62,530 nt of DNA. Origin: Candidatus Limnocylindria bacterium. GTDB lineage: Bacteria; Chloroflexota; Limnocylindria; P2-11E. A program made the position numbers and the translations under genes. The notes beneath the pieces are model-generated. The model had not been told where the DNA came from. It was given only the letters and a program-made list of their open reading frames with translations, and ran no database searches. The DNA lies in assembly GCA_036523395.1 (NCBI GenBank), contig DATDEH010000060.1, positions 1 through 62,530 on the forward strand, given 5' to 3'. Shown piece by piece: positions 25,005 through 33,154 of this stretch (position 1 is the first letter of the stretch; every line of letters begins with the position of its first letter).

Positions 25005-25520
25005 TCAGCACTCGAACACCGACCAGCAGATGTCGTTGCGTAACCGCTGGTCGTCGAGTACGAGCTGGCGAATAGGCTCCGGCAGCTGGGCGCGCTGCCA
25101 CCGGCACTCAAGTCGCCCTGCGCTTTCGCTCGCTCCTCCCCCCGCGCCAACACGGGCGGCCTTGATCGCATAGGCGGCCGCACCGAGCTCGTGCGCGGCG
25201 ACGTGTGCGACAGCGGCGGCCTGGCCAGCAGCGTACGCGGCATGCCGTGCTGCCCCACGCAGGTCTCTGGCAGCGGCGTTTGCATGGCCGGCCGCATCTC
25301 GAGCCTGGGTCATCGTGACCTCGCCGCGCACCCATGCGCGGACCTGCTCGATCGCCTGACGCGGTCGCGGGTCCTTAGGCTGACCCGACTCGAAGAGGGC
25401 AAGGACGTGCTCCGCGCACGATGCCGCCCACAGGGCGAGGAGTTGGTGATCCGCATCGGTGAGCGTCCCACCGCGGCGGATCGTTATGAAACGACGGTCG
25501 CGGTCCTTCGGGAGGATCAC
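25005..25520 (-). CDS. Imm-5-like putative immunity / helical alanine-rich protein
   Basis: 171 residues, soluble and helical. ILPKDRDRRFITIRRGGTLTDADHQLLALWAASCAEHVLALFE at the N-terminus, an Ala-rich middle (ARHAAYAAGQAAAVAHVAAHELGAAAYAIKAAR) and the ending LVLDDQRLRNDICWSVFEC match a family often labelled Imm-5-like or putative immunity protein. No toxin gene is adjacent. The GTG at 25520 has GGAG 8 nt upstream; an ATG at 25544 would add eight residues. Downstream of ribBA by ~65 bp and probably in its transcript. Confidence 0.75.
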   Translation of the reverse strand: MILPKDRDRRFITIRRGGTLTDADHQLLALWAASCAEHVLALFESGQPKDPRPRQAIEQVRAWVRGEVTMTQARDAAGHANAAARDLRGAARHAAYAAGQAAAVAHVAAHELGAAAYAIKAARVGAGGGASESAGRLECRWQRAQLPEPIRQLVLDDQRLRNDICWSVFEC

Positions 25521-25585
25521 ATCCAGCACTCCTTCCGCTCGCATCAGCCCACGTTCATCACGATGCCCGCGCGAGAGGGGCCTGG

Positions 25586-26866
25586 TTAGCTCGACTCGTC
25601 CGCGACCGCGCTCAACAGATGGCCCATCTTGTCGCGCTTGGTGTTGAGGTATGCGCGGTTCGTCGCGTTGGCCTTGATCTCGATCGGGATGCGCTCGACG
25701 ATCTCGAAGCCGTAGAGGGACACGCCGGCCTTCTGCGGATTGTTCGTGAGGATGCGCGCGCGGCGCACGCCGAGGTCCATCAGGATCTGCACGCCGATCC
25801 CGTACTCGCGGTTGTCGGCCTTGAACCCGAGACGCTCGTTCGCCTCGACCGTGTCCAGACCCTGATCCTGTAGCGCGTAGGCGCGCAGCTTGTTCATGAG
25901 GCCGATGCCGCGTCCCTCCTGTCGCAGGTAGAGGAACACGCCGCGCCCCTCCTCCGCGATGCGCGCCAGCGCGGCGTCCATCTGCGCGCCGCAGTCGCAG
26001 CGCTGCGAACCGAGGAGATCGCCGGTGAGGCATTCGGAGTGCACGCGTACGAGCACCGGCATGCCATCGGCGACGTCACCCATCGTCAGCGCGACGTGCT
26101 CGGCTTCGGTGTTGCCGAAGCGCGCCTTAAAGCCGTGGACGGTGAACTCGCCGTACTTCGTCGGTAGCTTCGCGGAAGCGACGCGCTCGACCATCTGCTC
26201 GCGTGCCATGCGATACGCGATGAGCTCTTTGACCGTGATCATCTTCAGTCCGTGGCGCTTCGCGAACCGCTTCAGCTCCGGGAGGCGCGACATCGACCCG
26301 TCCGGGTTGGTGATCTCGCAGATCACGCCCACGGGCTGCAGCCCCGCGAGCCGGCAGAGGTCGACGGCGGCCTCCGTCTGGCCGGCACGCACGAGCACGC
26401 CGCCATCGCGCGCCCGCAAGGGGAACATGTGTCCGGGCTTCACAAGGTCCTTCGCCGTCGCGTTGGGGTCGGCGAGGACCCGGATCGTGCGGGCGCGGTC
26501 GGCCGCGCTGATGCCTGTCGTGATGCCGTCGCGTGCATCGACGGTCACGCTGAACGCGGTGCCCAGTCGGGCCTCGTTCCGCTGCACCATCTGCGGCAAC
26601 TCGAGCTGCTCGAGCCGCTCGCCCGTCATCGGCACGCAGATGACGCCGCTCGCGTACTTCCGGATGAACGCGACCGCCTCGGGCGTGCACGCCTCGGCCG
26701 CCATCGTGAGGTCGCCCTCGTTCTCGCGGTCTTCGTCGTCGACGACGATGATCATCCGGCCCGCGGTGATCTCCGCGATGGCTTCGTTGACGGTGCCGAA
26801 CGGCGGCTCGGGCGAGACGACGCGCGGATGGGGCGTGATCTTCTTGGAAGCGCGAGCCGTCTTCAT
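25586..26866 (-). CDS. ribBA: Bifunctional DHBP synthase / GTP cyclohydrolase II
   Basis: 426 residues. The N-terminal RibB domain has [16 protein letters not shown] and [31 protein letters not shown]. The C-terminal RibA domain has the zinc motif [36 protein letters not shown] and [16 protein letters not shown]. It supplies both branches of riboflavin synthesis: DHBP from ribulose-5-phosphate and the pyrimidine from GTP. A TAAACT lies in the 14-bp gap after ribE, 6 nt before the ATG, so an internal promoter is possible. Confidence 0.96.
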   Translation of the reverse strand: MKTARASKKITPHPRVVSPEPPFGTVNEAIAEITAGRMIIVVDDEDRENEGDLTMAAEACTPEAVAFIRKYASGVICVPMTGERLEQLELPQMVQRNEARLGTAFSVTVDARDGITTGISAADRARTIRVLADPNATAKDLVKPGHMFPLRARDGGVLVRAGQTEAAVDLCRLAGLQPVGVICEITNPDGSMSRLPELKRFAKRHGLKMITVKELIAYRMAREQMVERVASAKLPTKYGEFTVHGFKARFGNTEAEHVALTMGDVADGMPVLVRVHSECLTGDLLGSQRCDCGAQMDAALARIAEEGRGVFLYLRQEGRGIGLMNKLRAYALQDQGLDTVEANERLGFKADNREYGIGVQILMDLGVRRARILTNNPQKAGVSLYGFEIVERIPIEIKANATNRAYLNTKRDKMGHLLSAVADESS

Positions 26867-26872
26867 ATGACC

Positions 26873-26878
26873 AGTTTA
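26873..26878 (-). promoter_or_regulatory. Possible internal -10 (TAAACT) before ribBA
   Basis: TAAACT ends 6 nt before the ribBA ATG and lies wholly within the ribE-ribBA gap. The spacing equals that of other predicted leaderless genes here. Confidence 0.35.
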
Positions 26879-26880
26879 GG

Positions 26881-27471
26881 TCACGACTTTCGGAGCAAAC
26901 GCTCCACGTACTTCGCGACGATGTCGACCTCGATGTTGACGGCTTCGCCGATGCCGACGGCGCCCAGCGTCGTTCGTTCGGCGGTGTGGGGGATGAGCGC
27001 GATCTCGAAGTACGTCTTGCCGAGACCGGCGATCGTCAGGCTCACGCCGTCGATCGTGATGAAGCCCTTCATGACGATGTAGCGCGCCGTCGCCTTCGGC
27101 AGCGCGAAACGCAGCCGCGCGCCCTCGCCTTCCGAGCGTCGCGCTACGAGCTTCGTGGTCCCATCCACATGACCCTGCACGAGATGGCCGCCGAGCGCCG
27201 TCTCCGGCGTCGCGGCGCGCTCCAGGTTCACGCGGCTTCCCCGAAGCAGGCTGCCCAGAGTGGTACGCGCGAGCGTCTCGGGCACGATGTCCGACGCGAA
27301 GCCGCGGTCGTCGCGTTCGATCACCGTCAGGCACGCGCCCCCCACGTTGACGCTATCGTCGACCGACAGCCGGTCGAGCACGCGAGAGCACGCGATCTCG
27401 AGCCGCGAGCCCGACTTCGTCGGACCCACGTGGCGGACCGTGCCCATCTCTTCCACGATGCCGGTAAACAC
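26881..27471 (-). CDS. ribE: Riboflavin synthase alpha subunit
   Basis: 196 residues with two lumazine-binding repeats. MFTGIVEEMGTV is the standard N-terminus; repeat 1 has SVNVGGACLTV and FASDIVPETLART, repeat 2 has GHLVQGHVDGTTKLV, FITIDGVSLTIAGL and ALIPHTAERTTLG. It dismutates two lumazines to riboflavin and the pyrimidine. One base separates the ribD stop from its ATG, so it is coupled to ribD. Confidence 0.96.
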   Translation of the reverse strand: MFTGIVEEMGTVRHVGPTKSGSRLEIACSRVLDRLSVDDSVNVGGACLTVIERDDRGFASDIVPETLARTTLGSLLRGSRVNLERAATPETALGGHLVQGHVDGTTKLVARRSEGEGARLRFALPKATARYIVMKGFITIDGVSLTIAGLGKTYFEIALIPHTAERTTLGAVGIGEAVNIEVDIVAKYVERLLRKS

Positions 27472-27472
27472 C

Positions 27473-28537
27473 CTAGAGATCTCCTTCGATGGCGATGTCC
27501 TCGCCGAAGCGACGCACGCGCACGTTCCTGAGCTCGGACGTGCCGGTGACGCCGGCGAACGCGGGCGGACCGTCGCCGCCCGCCAGCGGCGCCGTGATGA
27601 TCATGAGGCGATCCGCGAGTCCTCCGCGCACCAACGCGCCAGCGACACGCGGGCCGGCCTCGGACAGGACGGTGTTGACTCCGTGCTCGCCCAGCCAGCG
27701 CATCGCCGCGCCGAGGTCGAGGCCGCCGTCCGAACGCGGGAGCGTCGTCAGCAGGACGCCCGCCTCGCGAAGCTTGTTCGTCCGCCGGGTGTCGGCATCG
27801 CGCGCGACGAAGAGCACGGTGTGCTGCGGGTCCTTGGCGCGCACCACCTTTGAGCTCGGGGGAGTCCGCGCCTCGGTGTCGACGATGACGCGCAGCGGGT
27901 CCCGGCCCTTGACCTCGCGCACGGTCAGCGCCGGGTCGTCGGCGAGGACCGTGCCGATGCCGACGAGCACCGCGTCGGAGCGGTCGCGTAGTCGATGCAC
28001 TTCGCGCAGCGCTCGTTTTCCAACGAGGTAGCGGCGGCCGGGCGCCGTGACGCGGCCGTCGATCGTCGTCGCGAGCTTCACGAGAACGAACGGCCGTCCG
28101 CGCCGCACGCGGCTCACGAACCCCTCGTTCAGGCGCAGCGCCTCGGCTTCAAGGACGCCCTGCTCGACCTCGACGCCGGAGGCTTTGAGCTGCCGGAACC
28201 CTTTGCCGTCGGTGCGTGGGTCCACGTCGCGCATCGCAGCGACCACACGGCGCACGCCCGCCGTCACGATCGCATCGACGCACGGCGGCGTGCGTCCGTG
28301 ATGCGCGCACGGCTCGAGCGTGGTGTACAGCGTCGCGCCGCGCGCCGCGTCGCCCGCTTTCGCGAGCGCGTTGACCTCGGCGTGCGGCTCGCCAGCGGCG
28401 TGGTGATAACCCTCGCCGACGATCTTGCCGCCGCGGACGACGACCGTGCCCACCATCGGGTTGGGGCTCGTGCGCCCCGCGGCGCGCGCCGCTAGACGCA
28501 GCGCACGCCGCATGTACCGGGTGTCTTCGTCGGTCAT
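27473..28537 (-). CDS. ribD: Riboflavin biosynthesis deaminase/reductase
   Basis: 354 residues. The cytidine-deaminase-like N-terminus has the zinc motif PHAEVNAL and EPCAHHGRTPPC. The C-terminal reductase domain has VLVKLATTIDGRVTA, VGIGTVLADDPALTVR and SEAGPRVAGALVRGGLADRL. It performs steps two and three of the pyrimidine branch. The open frame extends upstream, but the ATG at 28537 gives the standard start (MTDEDTRYMRRALRLA). The 20-bp gap to the divergent acetyltransferase excludes an FMN riboswitch. Confidence 0.95.
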   Translation of the reverse strand: MTDEDTRYMRRALRLAARAAGRTSPNPMVGTVVVRGGKIVGEGYHHAAGEPHAEVNALAKAGDAARGATLYTTLEPCAHHGRTPPCVDAIVTAGVRRVVAAMRDVDPRTDGKGFRQLKASGVEVEQGVLEAEALRLNEGFVSRVRRGRPFVLVKLATTIDGRVTAPGRRYLVGKRALREVHRLRDRSDAVLVGIGTVLADDPALTVREVKGRDPLRVIVDTEARTPPSSKVVRAKDPQHTVLFVARDADTRRTNKLREAGVLLTTLPRSDGGLDLGAAMRWLGEHGVNTVLSEAGPRVAGALVRGGLADRLMIITAPLAGGDGPPAFAGVTGTSELRNVRVRRFGEDIAIEGDL

Positions 28538-28543
28538 CGGTTG

Positions 28544-28550
28544 TAGTCTG
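28544..28550. promoter_or_regulatory. Bidirectional -10 between ribD and the acetyltransferase gene
   Basis: Plus-strand TAGTCT (28544-28549) ends 8 nt before the acetyltransferase GTG. Minus-strand CAGACT (28550-28545) ends 7 nt before the ribD ATG. Weaker than the other two shared elements. Confidence 0.35.
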
Positions 28551-28557
28551 CCCCCTC

Positions 28558-29571
28558 GTGGCCACCGATCTCGCTGCTGTTTCCAGGCGTCTGCCGCCGG
28601 ATCTGCGCGTTCGCGTCGGCGAGGATGCCGACATCGAGCGCGTCGTGGAGTTCCAGAACCGCTGGGCGACACCGAGCAGCTGGATGTCTCCGGCGTCGGC
28701 GCGAAGGGCGCACGAGGTCAGCCCCGAGCCCGATCGCCTGACCCTGATCGTCGAAGACCGCGGCGGCGCGATCCAGGCGGTCGGGTCCACCGGCACCGGC
28801 GGCGTTTTCGCGTCGTCGGATGGCTCGTGGCGGGTCGGACTGCGCGTCGCGCCCGAGTGGCGGCGGCGCGGCGTCGCGCGATCACTGCTCGAGCAGCTCG
28901 ACGACCACGCACGCACCAACACGGCCAAGCGGCTCGTCGCGGCGGTGCGTGGCGACGAGCCCGACGGCGCTCGTTTCGCCGAGGCGGTCGCCTTCCGGGC
29001 TTACCACGAGCGGATCGATGCGTACATCGACGTACCGTCGTTCGACGCCTCCGCCTTCGAAGATCCCGACGAGATCGCGCGCAGGGCAGGTCTCCGGCTG
29101 GCCTCGTATGCGGATCTGCTGAGAGAGCGCGCGGACGACATCGAAGCGTTCCAGCGCGAGCTCCTCCCGGTCATCTGGGCGATGGCGCGTGACGTCCCGG
29201 CCCCGACGCCGATGCCGGAGCAGCCGCCGCCGTTCGAGATCGCGAGGCGCATGTTCTTCGAGGGACCTGGCCAGGATCCACCGAGCACGATCTACGCGCT
29301 TCGCGACGGCCACCCGGTCGCGATGACGGCGACGGTGGTGAAGGAAAACGGCGCCGCGTACACGAATTTCACCGGCGTCGCGCGCGCCGAGCGCGGCAAA
29401 GGCATCGCGCTCGCGCTGAAGCTCCGCGCGCTGCGCGAACTCCGCGCGCGTGGCGTGAAGCTCTTCGGCACGACGAACGACGAGAAGAACGCGGCGATGC
29501 GGAGCATCAACCGCAAGCTCGGCTACAAGCCCGAGCCGCCGACCACCATGTACGAAAGGCGCTTCTCGTGA
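28558..29571 (+). CDS. Tandem GNAT-domain N-acetyltransferase
   Basis: 337 residues with two GNAT halves. In the first, WRVGLRVAPEWRRRGVARSLLEQLDDHA is an acetyl-CoA binding motif A. In the second, NFTGVARAERGKGIALALKLRALRELRARGVKLFGTTNDEKNAAMRSINRKLGY is a second, well-formed one. Double-GNAT proteins of this kind include mycothiol-synthase-like enzymes; the substrate is unknown. The GTG start shares a 20-bp gap with ribD, and its stop overlaps the GTG of gdh. Confidence 0.88.
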   Translation: MATDLAAVSRRLPPDLRVRVGEDADIERVVEFQNRWATPSSWMSPASARRAHEVSPEPDRLTLIVEDRGGAIQAVGSTGTGGVFASSDGSWRVGLRVAPEWRRRGVARSLLEQLDDHARTNTAKRLVAAVRGDEPDGARFAEAVAFRAYHERIDAYIDVPSFDASAFEDPDEIARRAGLRLASYADLLRERADDIEAFQRELLPVIWAMARDVPAPTPMPEQPPPFEIARRMFFEGPGQDPPSTIYALRDGHPVAMTATVVKENGAAYTNFTGVARAERGKGIALALKLRALRELRARGVKLFGTTNDEKNAAMRSINRKLGYKPEPPTTMYERRFS

Positions 29572-30848
29572 CGCTGAGCACGCCAGCGCCCACCCATCCG
29601 GGTCGAGAGCTACGCGACTCGTCGCTGCGCCAGCTCGATAGCGCGGCGCGCGCGCTCAACCTCGATCCCGGCATGCACAAGTTCCTCCGCACGCCGGAAC
29701 GAACGCTCATCGTGTCCGTCCCGGTGATGCTCGAGGAGGGACAGCTCGAGGTCTACACCGGCTACCGCGTCCAGCACTCGACCGGCCGCGGTCCCGGAAA
29801 GGGCGGCATCCGATTCCATCCGGGCGTCACGCTCGAAGAGGTCGAAGGCCTCGCAATGCTCATGACCTGGAAGTGCGCCGTCACGGACCTCCCGCTCGGG
29901 GGCGCGAAGGGCGGCGTCGCGGTCGATCCGCACAGGCTCACGCGCCGTCAGGTCGAGCGCCTCACGAAGCGATACACCGCCGCGATCATGCCGATCATCG
30001 GCCCGGAGCAAGACATCCCCGCGCCCGACGTGAACACCGATGAATCGACGATGGCGTGGATCGTCGACACGGTCACGATGATGACCGGCCACCATTCGCC
30101 CGAGGTCGTCACCGGCAAGCCCATCGAGCTCGGCGGATCGCGCGGGCGGACCGAGGCGACCGGACGCGGCGTCGCGTTCGTCACTCTGGAGGCCGTCAAG
30201 CGCGCCGGCCGCCGTCCCGACAACACGCGCGTCGCGGTCCAGGGCTTCGGCAATGTCGGCAGCGTCACCGCGAAGATCCTCGCCGCGGCCGGCTGCAAGA
30301 TCGTCGCGGTCTCGGACGTAAGTGGTGGCTACGCGGCGCCGCAGGGGATCGACATCCCTGCGGCGATCGAGCACGTGCGTCGGCATCCGAAGCGGCTTCT
30401 CGAGGGACTCCCCGGTCTCTCCAAGATCAGCAACGCCGAGCTGCTCGCGATGGACGTCGATGTGCTCGTCCCGGCCGCGCTCGAGGGTCAGATCACGGCC
30501 GACAACGTCCACGAGGTCCGCGCGAAGATCATCGTCGAGGGCGCGAACGGGCCGACCACCGCCGACGCCGACCGCACGCTCGCGGACCGAGGCGTGACGA
30601 TCATGCCCGACGTGCTCGCGAATGCAGGCGGTGTTGTCGTCTCGTACTTCGAGTGGGTGCAGAGCCGCGCGCAGTTCTACTGGGAGCTCGACGAGGTCGA
30701 GAAGCGCCTGGAGATCTACATGCGCCGTGCGAGCGATCTCGTGCTCGCGAAAGCGAAGGCATACGACTGCACGCCGCGCGAGGCCGCGTTCATCGTCGCG
30801 GTCGAACGCGTCGCGAGCGCGATCGAGAAGCGGGGGATCTTCCCCTAA
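29568..30848 (+). CDS. gdhA: Glu/Leu/Phe/Val dehydrogenase (glutamate dehydrogenase type)
   Basis: 426 residues, typical of hexameric GDH. Substrate and catalytic region: GPGKGGIRFHPGVTLEEVEGLAMLMTWKCAVTDLPLGGAKGGV, with DxNTDE at VNTDESTMAW. NAD(P) fold: VAVQGFGNVGSVTAKIL. C-terminal EGANGPTT and NAGGVVVSYFEWVQ are standard. It converts glutamate and 2-oxoglutarate, the feed point for the arginine operon 1.3 kb downstream. The GTG start overlaps the previous TGA (GTGA). Confidence 0.95.
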   Translation: MTLSTPAPTHPGRELRDSSLRQLDSAARALNLDPGMHKFLRTPERTLIVSVPVMLEEGQLEVYTGYRVQHSTGRGPGKGGIRFHPGVTLEEVEGLAMLMTWKCAVTDLPLGGAKGGVAVDPHRLTRRQVERLTKRYTAAIMPIIGPEQDIPAPDVNTDESTMAWIVDTVTMMTGHHSPEVVTGKPIELGGSRGRTEATGRGVAFVTLEAVKRAGRRPDNTRVAVQGFGNVGSVTAKILAAAGCKIVAVSDVSGGYAAPQGIDIPAAIEHVRRHPKRLLEGLPGLSKISNAELLAMDVDVLVPAALEGQITADNVHEVRAKIIVEGANGPTTADADRTLADRGVTIMPDVLANAGGVVVSYFEWVQSRAQFYWELDEVEKRLEIYMRRASDLVLAKAKAYDCTPREAAFIVAVERVASAIEKRGIFP

Positions 30849-30851
30849 GCC

Positions 30852-31223
30852 GTGGCCACGAAGCCGAGCGTCGACATCCCGGCGGGCCCGCCTCTCGCTG
30901 AGCTCGTGCGCGAGGACCTCGTCATCGGCACGGGTGCGGAGGCGACACGGGGCAAGACCGTCGAGGTCCATTACGTGGGCGTCGCCTGGTCGACGAAGAA
31001 GCAGTTCGATGCGTCGTGGGACCGGGGCGAGACCTTTGACTTCCCGCTCGGCGCGGGCCGTGTGATCCGCGGCTGGGATGACGGCGTCGCAGGCATGCGG
31101 GTGGGCGGACGCCGCCGTCTCACGATCCCGCCCGCGATGGGCTACGGCGCGCGCGGCGCGGGCGGCGCGATCGGCCCGAACGAGACGCTGGTGTTCATCG
31201 TCGACCTGCTCGCGGTCCGCTAG
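30852..31223 (+). CDS. FKBP-type peptidyl-prolyl cis-trans isomerase
   Basis: 123 residues. The FKBP core is complete: LVIGTGAEATRGKTVEVHYVGV, FDASWDRGETFDFPLGAGRVIRGWDDGVAGMRVGGRRRLTIPPAMGYG and a final ETLVFIVDLLAV. No signal peptide, so a cytosolic folding helper. Three bases after gdhA and probably co-transcribed. Confidence 0.95.
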   Translation: MATKPSVDIPAGPPLAELVREDLVIGTGAEATRGKTVEVHYVGVAWSTKKQFDASWDRGETFDFPLGAGRVIRGWDDGVAGMRVGGRRRLTIPPAMGYGARGAGGAIGPNETLVFIVDLLAVR

Positions 31224-31231
31224 CCAGCAAG

Positions 31232-31247
31232 TACGAAGTCGTTCGTA
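31232..31247. repeat. Short inverted repeat (TACGAA-N4-TTCGTA)
   Basis: Perfect 6-bp arms around GTCG, 8 bases after the FKBP stop. It could be a regulator site or a weak end-of-operon structure; no T-run follows. Confidence 0.35.
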
Positions 31248-31295
31248 GTAGTTGCGAACTCGGAATTTGACGTCGCGCCACCACGCGTAGCCCAG

Positions 31296-31320
31296 CCTGA
31301 CGGTTGAATCCGTCAGGAGG
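31296..31320 (+). promoter_or_regulatory. Hairpin overlapping the Shine-Dalgarno of the SIMPL gene
   Basis: CCTGACGG (31296-31303) and CCGTCAGG (31310-31317) are a perfect 8-bp inverted repeat around a six-base loop. The 3' arm runs into AGGAGG (31315-31320), 7 nt before the GTG at 31328. Folding would hide part of the ribosome-binding site. Confidence 0.5.
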
Positions 31321-31327
31321 TGGACCC

Positions 31328-32080
31328 GTGACAGCCCTTCGCGTCACCGCACTCATCGCTTCCATCTTGTGTCTGGCGATCCTCGTGACTCCCGCCGTGG
31401 CATCCGGTCCCGTCAATGCATCGGCAGCCGCGCCGGCCTCGGACGCTCCCACCGTTACCGCCGTGGGTATCGGCATCGCCCAGTCGCAGGCCGATCCTCT
31501 CGCGGTCGCACAGACGCTGTACGTCAACATTCAGACGACCGTGGATGGAGCGAGCGTGCAAGCCGCCGCTGACGACATGGTCGCGCGGCTCGACACGATC
31601 AAGGGTGCGCTCGTCAAGGTGGGCGTCCCGGCCGATGGCATCCGCATGGCCGGGTTCAATGTCAGCCCGATGTTCGCCGGAAAGCCCGCACCATTCCCCG
31701 CGGAGAAGAGTCCGACGCAGCCGCAGGTCAGCGCGCTCATGCTGAGCGGCAACCTCACGGCGGACGTTCCCTCGATCCGCCTGCTCGTGGCCGCGATGAA
31801 CGCGGCGACGGCGAACGGCGCCACCAGCGTCAACGCCAATGGGGGCAAAGGCGGCGCTCCCTTTGGGAGCGTGCAGCCGTCAGCGGGCGAGCTCGCAAAG
31901 GCGACCGACGCGGCCGTGGCCAACGCGCGCACGAACGCTGAGGCCCTCGCTGCTGCGAGCGGCAGGCAGCTCGGCGGGATCCGTTCGGTCTCCTCGTCGC
32001 AGCTGCCGATGCTGGGGTGCTGTCCACCGAACTCCGGGTGGACCGTCCAGGTCATGGTGACCTTCGACTTCGCACCGTAG
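31328..32080 (+). CDS. SIMPL domain secreted protein
   Basis: 250 residues. Signal peptide at 1-26 (TALRVTALIASILCLAILVTPAVASG). A SIMPL (DUF541) domain follows: VTAVGIGIAQSQADPLAVAQTLYVNIQT, LDTIKGALVKVGVPADGIRMAGFNVSPMF, then ATDAAVANARTNAEALAAASGRQLGGIRSVSSS. SIMPL proteins are periplasmic or surface proteins of unclear function. The GTG at 31328 is set by the AGGAGG in front; it is one of the few genes here with a textbook Shine-Dalgarno. Confidence 0.9.
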   Translation: MTALRVTALIASILCLAILVTPAVASGPVNASAAAPASDAPTVTAVGIGIAQSQADPLAVAQTLYVNIQTTVDGASVQAAADDMVARLDTIKGALVKVGVPADGIRMAGFNVSPMFAGKPAPFPAEKSPTQPQVSALMLSGNLTADVPSIRLLVAAMNAATANGATSVNANGGKGGAPFGSVQPSAGELAKATDAAVANARTNAEALAAASGRQLGGIRSVSSSQLPMLGCCPPNSGWTVQVMVTFDFAP

Positions 32081-32094
32081 ACGGCCCTGCCCAA

Positions 32095-32129
32095 TTGCAT
32101 AAATATGCGGCCGACCGCATAATATGCGG
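32095..32129 (+). promoter_or_regulatory. argC promoter with two ArgR-box-like palindromes
   Basis: TTGCAT (32095-32100), 17 bp, CATAAT (32118-32123), then 8 nt to the argC ATG. Each hexamer lies inside a palindrome: GCATA-AA-TATGC (32097-32108) and CCGCATA-A-TATGCGG (32115-32129), with centres about 20 bp apart. Paired boxes about two helical turns apart are how ArgR hexamers bind elsewhere. The operon encodes ArgR. Confidence 0.65.
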
Positions 32130-32131
32130 CG

Positions 32132-33154
32132 ATGCCGGTGAAGGTCGCGATCGTCGGGGCGACGGGCTACGCGGGTGGGGAGCTGGCGCGGTTGCTGCTG
32201 CGCCACCCCGAGGCGCGGCTCGTCGCCGCCGTCGCCCGCGGCCGCCAGGGCGAGGCGCTGCGTGACGTCCAGCCGCACCTCCACGCCGCGCCGTCGTCGC
32301 TGGTCGTCGGTGGCGATCCCGGCGACGCCGAGGTCGTCTTCACAGCGCTGCCGGCGGGAGAGGCTGCGAAGCTCGCGCCGGCGTGGCTGGCGGAAGGCCG
32401 CGCGGTCATCGACATCGGTAGCGACTTCCGGCTCCGCGATCCCAAGGACTACGAGCGCTGGTACTCGTACACGCATCCCGCGCCGGAGCTGCTGAAGGAA
32501 GCGGTCTACGGACTCACGGAGCTGACCCGCAGCCGCCTCCGCGCTGCGCGCGTCGTCGCGAATCCCGGCTGCTATCCCACCGCAACGCTCCTGGCGCTGC
32601 TTCCGGCTCTCAAGGCGGATCTCGTCGAGGACGACCTCGTCGTCGATGCGAAGTCGGGCGTGTCCGGAGCCGGCCACAACGTCGACGATGCCTATCTCTT
32701 CGGAACGATCGACGAGAGCGTGCGGCCGTACGGCGTGCCGAAGCATCGGCACACACCCGAGATCGCGCAAGAGGTGCGCGGAATGTCGGGACGGGCGCCG
32801 CGCCTCACCTTCACGCCGCACCTCATCCCGATGACGCGTGGCCTCATCGCCACCTGCTACGCGACCCTGCGTGACGGCGTCGACGCGGCACGCGTCGCCG
32901 ACGCGTATGCGACGGCGTACGCGGAGGAGCCATTCGTACGCGTCACGAGCTCGTACCCGGCGACGAAGGCAACGCTCGGGAGCAACTGGTGTCTGGTGCA
33001 CGCCGTCGTGGACGCGCCGAACCGGCGTCTCGTCGCGTTCGGCGCGCTCGACAACCTCGTGAAGGGCGCCGCCGGATCGGCGATCCAGAACCTGAACGCG
33101 ATGCGCGGTTTTCCCGAGACGATGGGTCTCGACGCGCTGCCGCTCTGGCCATGA
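32132..33154 (+). CDS. argC: N-acetyl-gamma-glutamyl-phosphate reductase
   Basis: 340 residues. It reduces N-acetylglutamyl phosphate to the semialdehyde with NADPH. Rossmann motif VGATGYAGGELARLLLRHPEA at the start; catalytic cysteine in VANPGCYPTATLLALLP; C-terminal HRHTPEI and FTPHLIPMTRGL. First gene of a seven-gene arginine operon. Its ATG lies 8 nt after the -10, so the mRNA probably has no or almost no leader, and ArgR binding would block initiation directly. Confidence 0.96.
   Translation: MPVKVAIVGATGYAGGELARLLLRHPEARLVAAVARGRQGEALRDVQPHLHAAPSSLVVGGDPGDAEVVFTALPAGEAAKLAPAWLAEGRAVIDIGSDFRLRDPKDYERWYSYTHPAPELLKEAVYGLTELTRSRLRAARVVANPGCYPTATLLALLPALKADLVEDDLVVDAKSGVSGAGHNVDDAYLFGTIDESVRPYGVPKHRHTPEIAQEVRGMSGRAPRLTFTPHLIPMTRGLIATCYATLRDGVDAARVADAYATAYAEEPFVRVTSSYPATKATLGSNWCLVHAVVDAPNRRLVAFGALDNLVKGAAGSAIQNLNAMRGFPETMGLDALPLWP

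Noticed and set aside
25005-25520. Toxin-immunity locus around the Imm-5-like gene
   Set aside because: No toxin, Rhs, PAAR or secretion gene lies nearby; neighbours are riboflavin genes, so the immunity label is only a family name here.
28538-28557. FMN riboswitch upstream of ribD
   Set aside because: Only 20 bp separate ribD from the divergent gene; no aptamer elements seen.
31232-31247. LexA (SOS) box
   Set aside because: The palindrome lacks the GAAC-N4-GTTC core of Gram-positive LexA sites, and no SOS gene is adjacent.
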